In this document: piece by piece, positions 1 to 7,122 of the stretch | How the letters are laid out: every line of letters starts with the position of its first letter | How positions within the stretch are numbered: the stretch's first letter is position 1 | Made by a program: the position numbers and the translations under genes | The notes under the pieces: generated by a model | Databases searched by the model: none | Told to the model about the DNA's origin: nothing | Seen by the model: only the letters and a program-made list of their open reading frames with translations | Assembly (NCBI GenBank): GCA_030151825.1 | Contig: JASLCP010000069.1 | Coordinates: forward strand, 1-14,354 | Reading direction: 5' to 3' | Source of the DNA: Candidatus Saccharimonadales bacterium | Lineage (GTDB): Bacteria; Patescibacteriota; Saccharimonadia; Saccharimonadales; Saccharimonadaceae | Length of the DNA: 14,354 nucleotides

Positions 1-2487
1 CAAAAAGGTGTCAAAGTTATCGAGGGTAAAAGTGTCTTTGGACGCACGATTATCACCGGGCTCGATATCACCGAACCCGGAGGTAAAGAGACTAAAATTC
101 GAAATTCAGCTGATTTTAATCGTGCGACACGAACCAATCCATATATTAGAAATCTACATTATCAAATTCGTAGCCCACGGGCAGCCTTTTTCATTGGTCC
201 TCAGTCAAAATTCAGAAGTGTACTAAAAAAGTACAAAATATCGACAGGTAAAGTAGGGGCAAAGATTACCGGCGAATCAAAGGAAGAGCGTGCCAAAGCA
301 ATGAATGCCGAAATGGATCAGCGGACAAATGTCGAAACTGAAGGCGATTCAAAATCTCGAGCGAAAGCACGAGTCGAGAAAGTAAAAGAGAAAGTCAAAA
401 GTGTTCATGCAAAATTCGAGTCAAATGTCTCGGGTAAAGCGACTAAGGCAGTCGGTAACGTTGCAGGGTGGGCAAGTCTTGCGTGCACTTTGTACTCGAT
501 ACAAAAAATCACACTCGCAACAATAAAAATGAGCTATTATATTGATCTTATCCAGTTTTTTGCGCCCTTTATGGTGGCTGCAGATCAAATCATAGATGAG
601 GGCGACCTCGATCCCGGCCTCGCCGAATACCTTGGCGACCGGCTAACATGGTATCAATCTGAATCAACAGCAAAAACCGACGAAGAAAAGTCAAAAATTG
701 GATTGACCGCTACCGATTCGCAAGGCTTTCAGGCAGCATTATATGGCGATTGGTCAAAATTAAAAGATTTTACTCTGCACTATGCACCATGGTGGGCAAT
801 ATCCCTAGCGAAAGGTGACGATATGATTAACGGTGTCGTGAACTCGATGGGTAAGGGAAATGTTCATAAAGGATGCATCACAGCAAAATACGCATCTTAT
901 CTAGGTTTGGCATCACCAACAGGACTTGCGTCCACCGGTGGATGTATGCTGCTTAACTGGGTCGCCAATGACGCGTGTACAAAAACAATCATGAAAGGCT
1001 TTCAGTTCATTGTTGACCAAGGACTAAAAGATGTATACAAGGAAATGGAGAAGTTTGTGCTTGACTCGAACCTAAAAGGTGTTGATCTAGGTAACGCGAT
1101 TGGTGCTGGTATCGGGCTATTTTTGATGGAGAAAGACCGCGGTTCAGGACTTAAGCCAGCCCGGTCAACTGGTCAGGTGACAAAATATCTTGCCGATACA
1201 AATGATAGTTATAGTAATTATATACTAGCGATGAAAGAAGACGCACAAGCTAACCCACTTGATGTCCACAACCAGTATTCGCTAGCAAGCAACGCAATTA
1301 TGGCATTTAGCCAATACCGCTCAAAGCAAACGACTGGTTTTAGCGTTGTTGCCAACCTTGCGTCGGTATTATCAAATTCATTCCTCCCAAACAAAGCGAA
1401 TGCCGGATACTTCCAGCCAATCGAATCAGTCACCAATAGGCAATCGTTGCAATCAATGACAGAAAAAGGCAATGGCGATAAGGGAAGAAGCTGCGAAGAT
1501 CGGGATATGCTCGATATCGGCGTACTGTGTGACTGGACGGGGCGTTCGATTGATGTCATTGATTCGGAGCCACTGCAATGGGCAAAACAAATGCAAAATG
1601 GCGACACGACACCGTGGGATGAAACAGTTGATTATATGGCGGACCACGACTACATCGATGGCGAAACTGGAGAACCAAAAGATTATAGCGAATACACTGA
1701 ACCAACCGATATTGATTCTGATTCGGAAGAAAAAACTTATGACAACCAATATTTGATGTATAAGGCATACTGCACTAACGACCGCGTTTATCCACTAGGA
1801 ACAACGATGACAATGATTGACGATGATTCAACTGCTAGTGATAAAAATCTAGGTTGGATCACAGGAGCAACCTGTGCGGGCAATAACCTCGAGGGAGAAC
1901 ATGATTCAAGCCTTGATGAAATGCTCAATCGTTTCGCTTTTTATTACAATATGTGCGAAACACAAATAGGTATAGCTGATGAAAATCAGAAGTGCTGGGA
2001 AGATGAACCAGCAGAAAACACCAGTACTCCAAGTGGCGCTGGCGGTAGCTTGAAATCAGACGGAGAATGGGGATGCCCGGTTGACTTTGGTAAGGGTGGC
2101 GTTATGACTCAGCAACCACATGACATCGGTAATGGCACCGCATCAGGTGTTGACTATAACTACGGCATGAATACACCGGGGCCAATTTATGCGGTACGTG
2201 ACGGTACTGTCACCCAAGCCGGTCCAGCATCGGGCTATGGTAACTGGGTAATGATTGAACATGACGAAAACGGCAAGAAAATATCGAGCTATTACGGGCA
2301 CATTGCTGATGGAGGTTACTTTGTGAAGGTTGGTCAAAAGGTCAAAAAGGGTGATCATATTGCGGATATCGGTGCTGGTATTGTCGGTAGTAGCACAGGC
2401 CCTCACGTTCATGCAGGACTAAAGATGGATCCTCAGGCAACAGCATCAGATTATGAATCAAGGTTTATGGCAGCATGCAAAAAATAA
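1..2487 (+). CDS. Polytopic membrane protein with degenerate C-terminal M23/LytM domain (5' partial)
   Basis: The frame is open from base 1, so the ATG at 301 is internal; 828 residues are visible. Residues about 118-145 are highly charged and probably coiled. Hydrophobic stretches follow near 176-198, 296-320, 360-380 and 445-465. The C-terminal region (about 692-815) is an M23 (LytM-like) fold: it retains the YYGH histidine (2299-2301) and the GPHVH motif (2404-2412). In the first zinc motif, normally HxGxD, the histidine is Ala (2140-2142) while the Asp (2152-2154) remains, so metallo-endopeptidase activity is doubtful. The protein is co-linear with the one at 7123-10023 (for example AALYGD, a PLD..N.YS block, and a GNW..I.HD block). 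That alignment predicts roughly 170-180 further N-terminal residues, including a first membrane segment, outside the window. The last 13 bases overlap the next gene. The role is inferred: a membrane scaffold with a wall-binding LytM domain. Confidence 0.85.
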   Translation, partial: QKGVKVIEGKSVFGRTIITGLDITEPGGKETKIRNSADFNRATRTNPYIRNLHYQIRSPRAAFFIGPQSKFRSVLKKYKISTGKVGAKITGESKEERAKAMNAEMDQRTNVETEGDSKSRAKARVEKVKEKVKSVHAKFESNVSGKATKAVGNVAGWASLACTLYSIQKITLATIKMSYYIDLIQFFAPFMVAADQIIDEGDLDPGLAEYLGDRLTWYQSESTAKTDEEKSKIGLTATDSQGFQAALYGDWSKLKDFTLHYAPWWAISLAKGDDMINGVVNSMGKGNVHKGCITAKYASYLGLASPTGLASTGGCMLLNWVANDACTKTIMKGFQFIVDQGLKDVYKEMEKFVLDSNLKGVDLGNAIGAGIGLFLMEKDRGSGLKPARSTGQVTKYLADTNDSYSNYILAMKEDAQANPLDVHNQYSLASNAIMAFSQYRSKQTTGFSVVANLASVLSNSFLPNKANAGYFQPIESVTNRQSLQSMTEKGNGDKGRSCEDRDMLDIGVLCDWTGRSIDVIDSEPLQWAKQMQNGDTTPWDETVDYMADHDYIDGETGEPKDYSEYTEPTDIDSDSEEKTYDNQYLMYKAYCTNDRVYPLGTTMTMIDDDSTASDKNLGWITGATCAGNNLEGEHDSSLDEMLNRFAFYYNMCETQIGIADENQKCWEDEPAENTSTPSGAGGSLKSDGEWGCPVDFGKGGVMTQQPHDIGNGTASGVDYNYGMNTPGPIYAVRDGTVTQAGPASGYGNWVMIEHDENGKKISSYYGHIADGGYFVKVGQKVKKGDHIADIGAGIVGSSTGPHVHAGLKMDPQATASDYESRFMAACKK

Positions 2488-5456
2488 CTCCTCTGTTCCA
2501 AAGATATATACTCATCCTATTAGCGGTACTATTAGGTATATCACCGGTGGCCTCTGCTATGCAAAACTACCAGTATCGTCTATTGCAGGATCAGATTTGG
2601 TACGAAGAGTGTAGCGAAGGTGGCGGCGGGGGTGACACTACGACATCACCAGCACCCTCTGGTGGTGCGGCAGATTTGTCGAAGGTCTATGTTCTAGGAG
2701 ACTCAATTACCTTTGGTGCAAACGGATCAAAGGTGGGAACATCAGGTGTATATGTTGATGAACTCAAAAAAGCCGGGGCAAAAGATGTAATGATTAGTGC
2801 ATCAGGAGGTGGTAATCTTGCGAATGCCGGCTCTAACGGAACAAACAGCTCTGGTATATCCTCCATCCGAAAAGATAAAGACTTCCTGAAAGACACAAAA
2901 ACGGTTGTCATTGCCATGGGTACAAATAACTTAAAACACGGCACCTCTGTCAATCTCGAAAGTGAAAAACCCGTCATGAAAGAGGCTATTGACGCAATCA
3001 AAGAATCTGGCTCAAGCGCTAAAATATACTGGGTCGATATTGCTATTAGCGGATCAGGTGTCAAGGGAGCTTCGGGATCGGGAGGTACGGGGCCAGCATC
3101 ACTCACCGATATAGCGAATAACATGAATGCCAAGGTCATATACCCTGGAGCGAGCGAACTGGGATACTCAATTATATCTTGGGCAAAAGCTGTTGACCCA
3201 AGTCTCGATCCATCAAAACAAACCAAGCCGGTCGCAGAAAGCAAACTCCTCGCTGACGGCATCCATCCGGCAGATTACAGTGCGTATCGAGAGACTATTA
3301 TTAATGGCCTCAAGGGTGGATCGACCGGTGGAACAACGACACCTGCAACAACTCCGAGCGATAGCGGCAACTTATCAAAAGATGAAAAGATAACTAAGCT
3401 CCTTATTCCATTATTCCCAGCATCGTCGGCAAAATCTGAAATTCTTGGTCATATCGAAAAATATAAATTTGGCGGCATGTCAACACTCGGGGACAGTACA
3501 GCATTCGACAAGGCGTTCTTTGATGATGCAAAATCAAAAGCCGGTGGGTCTTTTGTGCCAATGACCGACGAAGAGAGTAAAGGAATAGCACGCTACGGAA
3601 CAATTGACAAAACCGCCGGTGAAATGGGTGGTATGCCAACAGATCAAGTAAAGGAACTCGGGAAAAATACCGGGGAAAAACTAAAGGGATACGGCATCGA
3701 GGTAGACTGGGCACCTGTACTCGATATTCGCTATGATAATACTGCCGGATCAAACCATCTAAATGGTGGAAGTCGCGCCTTTGGAAGAGATGCAAAAACG
3801 GTCACCGAAAAAGCGGGGGCATTTGCCGAGGGACTTGCCGCAGGTGGTATCAAACCAACATATAAACACTTCCCGGGACTTGGCCGAGCGAATGCCAATA
3901 CCGACGAAGATCGCGTCGACCTCCGCTCTAGTGACCTCTATACAAAAGGGGATATCGATCCATTCAAAACACTGGCAAACAAAAATTCGGCACTCGTTAT
4001 GTTGACGAATGCAGTGATTGACGGCACACCAGCACCTCTGAGCCCTGCTGTCATTGAAAAATTAAAAGGTGATGTAGGGTTTAGCGGTGCGATCATCACC
4101 GATGACCTTTCACCCCTTAGTCGATGGTGGGGTAAGGGACTTCCTGAAATTATCACTGACAGTCTTAAGGCTGGCGCTCACCTTATGCTCTTTACCTGGC
4201 CGGGTGATGCAGTGATGGATCAGATCATAGATAAAGTAAAAAAGGATGTACCAAAAGATGTCATCGACGATGCATATAGTAAATATCAATCAGTCGCAGG
4301 ATCACCCGCACCAACAGAAACACCCGAGGCCGATACAAGCTGCTGCGGAAGTGGTTCGGGAGCGACAACTGTCAGTACAGGTGATGGCGGCGGCTGTGGC
4401 GAAAAAGGGTATTTTGAAGGAAAACAACTTTCTAAACCTAACAAGGATCAGATTTGGAGTTTCTTTAAAGGTAAAGGTCTGTCTGACGAAGCGGTTGCTG
4501 GTATTATGGGTAATTCGCAAGTTGAATCTGCTTTTATGCCAGACGCCGATAACGGAAGAACGATGGGATTTGCACACCCATCTACAGGCCAAGGCTGTGT
4601 CGGGATATTCCAATGGTGTGATAGGCGGCCAAATCTAGAAAGCTTTGCTAAAGAGCGCGGTAAAGAATGGGATTGTCTTGGAATTCAGCTCGAGTTTGCG
4701 TGGCATGAAATTACCGGGTCAGAAAAAGCCGTTATGGAACCGTTAAAAGGTGTAAAAAGCGCGGCAGAAGGGGCAAGAGTTTGGAATACTATTTATGAGC
4801 GGTCTGGTGAGGTCGGACAAAATCGCGTCGAAGCAGCAGACGCAATCCTGAAGGAATACACAGGAAAAGGTGGCGGTAGTCTAGGAAGTAGTGAATCTAG
4901 CAGCGGCGGATCATGCTCTGACAGTGGCGACACTTCAGTCCCTCCTGCCGAATGTGGTGCGACCGTAGCAGAAACACGAAAACTAGTGGAATCTGGCAAG
5001 CTAAAAAGCATTAACGGACCAGGGAATCTAGAGGACGACCTAAAAATGTGCGGAAAAGTAAACAATGGCAGTAACTGTGTAGGGGTTACACCCGAAATAC
5101 TGCGCGCCGTTATTGCAATTACAAAACATATCGACTCCAAAGGGTTAGGGCCTGTTACGTTCGCTAACTTCAATAAAGGCCATGGCTGCGACGGACTAAA
5201 ACATCCAAACGGACGAGCTGTCGATATGTGGTACGGTGAATGTAATGGAGATCAGATATATACAAAACCAAAATGCTCAGAAACCGTGAAGTGGATTCTC
5301 GAACATCATAAAGAATATGATATTACGATGGCGCTTCATAGCCCATGCGCAGCAAAGGAGTATGCAGATAAAGGCTGTGTAAAAGATGATCTGATCATGT
5401 ATGACGGTAGTGAGGGTGAAATGCTTCATATTGGCGTAGGACCCGGAAAGAGTTAA
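2475..5456 (+). CDS. Secreted four-domain cell-wall hydrolase: SGNH, GH3, phage-tail lysozyme, M15-like
   Basis: 993 residues with an N-terminal signal peptide (likely cleavage after Ala28). Domains in order: (1) about 70-282, SGNH hydrolase/esterase, with GDS (Ser77), GGN (113-114), GTNN (149-152) and DGIH (Asp261, His264); (2) about 302-608, glycoside hydrolase family 3 resembling NagZ, with KHFPGLG (464-470) and the nucleophile motif ITDD (Asp543); the usual NagZ His/Asp acid-base loop is not seen; (3) about 650-796, phage-tail-lysozyme-like, with Glu684 in the VES motif; (4) about 828-990, M15-like zinc peptidase, with HPNGRAVD (His910, Asp917) and MLH (His985). Ser/Gly/Thr/Pro-rich linkers separate the domains, and Cys residues suggest disulfides outside the cell. 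The start overlaps the upstream gene by 13 bases, and the next gene starts 4 bases after the stop, so translation is probably coupled. Likely substrates are peptidoglycan glycan strands, acyl or acetyl groups, and stem peptides; this is inferred from the families. Confidence 0.85.
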   Translation: MQKITPLFQRYILILLAVLLGISPVASAMQNYQYRLLQDQIWYEECSEGGGGGDTTTSPAPSGGAADLSKVYVLGDSITFGANGSKVGTSGVYVDELKKAGAKDVMISASGGGNLANAGSNGTNSSGISSIRKDKDFLKDTKTVVIAMGTNNLKHGTSVNLESEKPVMKEAIDAIKESGSSAKIYWVDIAISGSGVKGASGSGGTGPASLTDIANNMNAKVIYPGASELGYSIISWAKAVDPSLDPSKQTKPVAESKLLADGIHPADYSAYRETIINGLKGGSTGGTTTPATTPSDSGNLSKDEKITKLLIPLFPASSAKSEILGHIEKYKFGGMSTLGDSTAFDKAFFDDAKSKAGGSFVPMTDEESKGIARYGTIDKTAGEMGGMPTDQVKELGKNTGEKLKGYGIEVDWAPVLDIRYDNTAGSNHLNGGSRAFGRDAKTVTEKAGAFAEGLAAGGIKPTYKHFPGLGRANANTDEDRVDLRSSDLYTKGDIDPFKTLANKNSALVMLTNAVIDGTPAPLSPAVIEKLKGDVGFSGAIITDDLSPLSRWWGKGLPEIITDSLKAGAHLMLFTWPGDAVMDQIIDKVKKDVPKDVIDDAYSKYQSVAGSPAPTETPEADTSCCGSGSGATTVSTGDGGGCGEKGYFEGKQLSKPNKDQIWSFFKGKGLSDEAVAGIMGNSQVESAFMPDADNGRTMGFAHPSTGQGCVGIFQWCDRRPNLESFAKERGKEWDCLGIQLEFAWHEITGSEKAVMEPLKGVKSAAEGARVWNTIYERSGEVGQNRVEAADAILKEYTGKGGGSLGSSESSSGGSCSDSGDTSVPPAECGATVAETRKLVESGKLKSINGPGNLEDDLKMCGKVNNGSNCVGVTPEILRAVIAITKHIDSKGLGPVTFANFNKGHGCDGLKHPNGRAVDMWYGECNGDQIYTKPKCSETVKWILEHHKEYDITMALHSPCAAKEYADKGCVKDDLIMYDGSEGEMLHIGVGPGKS

Positions 5457-5460
5457 GGCT

Positions 5461-7041
5461 ATGATAGACGTTTTGATAACAACAGTAATAAAGTATGTAG
5501 TTGCCGCCTATAGGTTTGTAGTCACACATTGGAGGACGAGTCTTTTTATCTGCGTTTTGGCAGGAGGTGCTTTGCTATTTATCAACTGGTGGATGCATAA
5601 TATCATTATCGATATCAGCGTTAATGATACTACTAAGGGTTCTGATCCTAGACTATACATCAATAAAGGATATGAGCTGGAAGAGATAGGTTCACCCGGT
5701 ATACATATTATTCCACGTAACACACAAGGAATTGTTGCGCAAAATGGCGCTAATATACGGACACAGACACCCATGAATGTTCCTTGGTACAGCCTTCTTG
5801 TCACACAGGAAATTTCACTACAGCGTGATAAAAATGCGACGAAGGTAGCATACCAATCAACTATCGACAACCCGTGTGGCGCCTACGATCGTACACACGA
5901 CAGACTATTGCAATATAGATGTCAAAGCCCAAATACTGTAGTGTACTACAATGCATCAGATAGCTATCCCTGGGCAATTGAAACACTTGCATCAAATACG
6001 TTATTTACCGCCACGCCCGTAATGCCTTATATGAACGGATTAATCGGCATCTACTACCCATCAAGTGGCAGCGAGAACTCAATTGCAATCCTGCATCCAG
6101 ATGGTAAAGTACAGCTAAGACAACTTCCTGATAATATCAGTACAATAAATTCCGTTAATGGCGCAAGTATTGTTACTGATCGGCAGTCTTGGGATAATAG
6201 CAACTTTATATACATATCTGCGAACGGTACTGTTTATCTTGGAAATCCAGATGAATCCGACCAAGCGTTTGTCAACTATAAGCAGATTGACGCCCCAAAA
6301 GAATACAACCCTGAAAAACAACAAACCCTTTGTAGTCTCAAGGGTGACAGCGCCATTTGTTACCGAGGTCCCCGTAATTATACTGCTGACGGTCCGACTA
6401 CCGATGACTTACGCGGCATAACATCAGAGATTGTCACGATTGACATCAAGACAGCATTACTAAAACGATACCCCCTCAAGGGAGCACCTCTTATATCGCT
6501 ATCGTCTATAGAGATGACAAAAGATGGCCAGCTATACGGTCTTGACGATAAAAAAATAATCGCATTTAAAAAAGAGGGTGAGGGGTATCATACTAGGGCA
6601 ATTGCTTTTAATGTTGATTCTCTGGCTATCGCTGACAAAGTACTTTTCATTCAGAACAACGGAGTTTTTACAGTTGACCCAACAACAGATGATTCATATC
6701 AGATATTCTATTCTCATAACATAAAACCTCATCAGCTCATCACATCCGGTAACGATGTCTTTATACTCGGTAAATCCGTCAACAGTGACAGTACTACCTA
6801 CGCATGGAAACTTAATGACGAAGAGGACCTTAATTATGGCAAACGACTTATCGACCTTCTACCATCATTCCCTCACAGTCTCGTATACGGTGACGTCGAT
6901 CTTGTTGGCGATAAGATCAATATCACTGTGCCATCATCTCGAGATGCAACCGCTAAATCTATCGAAGATAAAAAACAGTCTACACTTAATTATCTTGAGC
7001 TTCTCGGGGTTGATTTAAGTAACCTCAAGATTGTTAATTAA
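5461..7041 (+). CDS. Single-pass membrane protein with beta-propeller-like extracellular region
   Basis: 526 residues, not recognised as a named family. One membrane segment lies at about 26-46, with a positively charged N-terminal side, which suggests that most of the protein is outside. Residues about 50-95 have the strand pattern and SPG.H.I turn of a diverged PEGA-like domain. Residues about 160-460 show repeated short beta-strand units (for example I.ILHPDGKV, FIYISANGTVYLG, VFTVDP), which suggest a beta-propeller; the repeat count was not determined. The C-terminal 60 residues (about 464-526: LLP..P, then N.TVPS, then a LELLGVDL..LKI helix-strand) match the end of the PEGA protein at 11311-11961, so the two are probably paralogues and this one carries an insertion. 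It starts 4 bases after the upstream stop and ends module A. A role as a structural or binding partner of the secreted hydrolase is inference from context. Confidence 0.75.
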   Translation: MIDVLITTVIKYVVAAYRFVVTHWRTSLFICVLAGGALLFINWWMHNIIIDISVNDTTKGSDPRLYINKGYELEEIGSPGIHIIPRNTQGIVAQNGANIRTQTPMNVPWYSLLVTQEISLQRDKNATKVAYQSTIDNPCGAYDRTHDRLLQYRCQSPNTVVYYNASDSYPWAIETLASNTLFTATPVMPYMNGLIGIYYPSSGSENSIAILHPDGKVQLRQLPDNISTINSVNGASIVTDRQSWDNSNFIYISANGTVYLGNPDESDQAFVNYKQIDAPKEYNPEKQQTLCSLKGDSAICYRGPRNYTADGPTTDDLRGITSEIVTIDIKTALLKRYPLKGAPLISLSSIEMTKDGQLYGLDDKKIIAFKKEGEGYHTRAIAFNVDSLAIADKVLFIQNNGVFTVDPTTDDSYQIFYSHNIKPHQLITSGNDVFILGKSVNSDSTTYAWKLNDEEDLNYGKRLIDLLPSFPHSLVYGDVDLVGDKINITVPSSRDATAKSIEDKKQSTLNYLELLGVDLSNLKIVN

Positions 7042-7046
7042 TACCT

Positions 7047-7079
7047 ATTACAAACATTCTCATACTCTGTACTTGTAAT
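7047..7079. promoter_or_regulatory. Perfect 7-bp dyad overlapping the -35 element
   Basis: ATTACAA (7047-7053) and TTGTAAT (7073-7079) are exact reverse complements separated by 19 bases. The right arm contains the proposed -35 hexamer. This could be a repressor or activator site, or chance in AT-rich DNA. No regulator gene is present in the window. Confidence 0.3.
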
Positions 7080-7085
7080 CAATTT

Positions 7086-7106
7086 TATGGTACTATATAT
7101 ACCGTA
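7086..7106. promoter_or_regulatory. Imperfect dyad over the -10 element
   Basis: TATGGTA (7086-7092) and TACCGTA (7100-7106) form an inverted repeat with a 7-base centre and one mismatch (T/G, which would be a wobble pair in RNA). It lies exactly over the proposed -10 element and the likely transcription start, as operators often do. An operator role is inference. Confidence 0.35.
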
Positions 7107-7122
7107 AATAATCCCTTAGTAT

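Larger units (their letters stand above)
7042..7122 (+). promoter_or_regulatory. Intergenic promoter region ahead of module B
   Basis: This is the longest non-coding stretch in the window (81 bases) and is AT-rich. A sigma-70-like promoter is plausible: TTGTAA at 7073-7078, a 17-base spacer, then TATATA at 7096-7101. An alternative reading is an extended -10, TGG followed by TACTAT at 7091-7096. Either would give a leader of only about 15-20 bases before the ATG at 7123. No Shine-Dalgarno-like purine run lies in front of that ATG. No GC-rich hairpin with a T tract is visible, so module A may have no terminator here and may read through into module B. Confidence 0.55.

Noticed and set aside
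1218..1749. Minus-strand open frames opposite the first gene
   Set aside because: They overlap a well-supported gene and have Cys/Ser/Leu-rich composition typical of antisense shadows, with no recognisable domain.
301..2487. ATG at 301 as the start of the first gene
   Set aside because: The same frame is open back to base 1, and those 100 codons align with the paralogue (for example ITGESKEER against ITGDTNKER). The gene is therefore 5' partial.
7034..7072. Rho-independent terminator after module A
   Set aside because: Only AT-rich short palindromes are present; there is no GC-rich stem followed by a T run.
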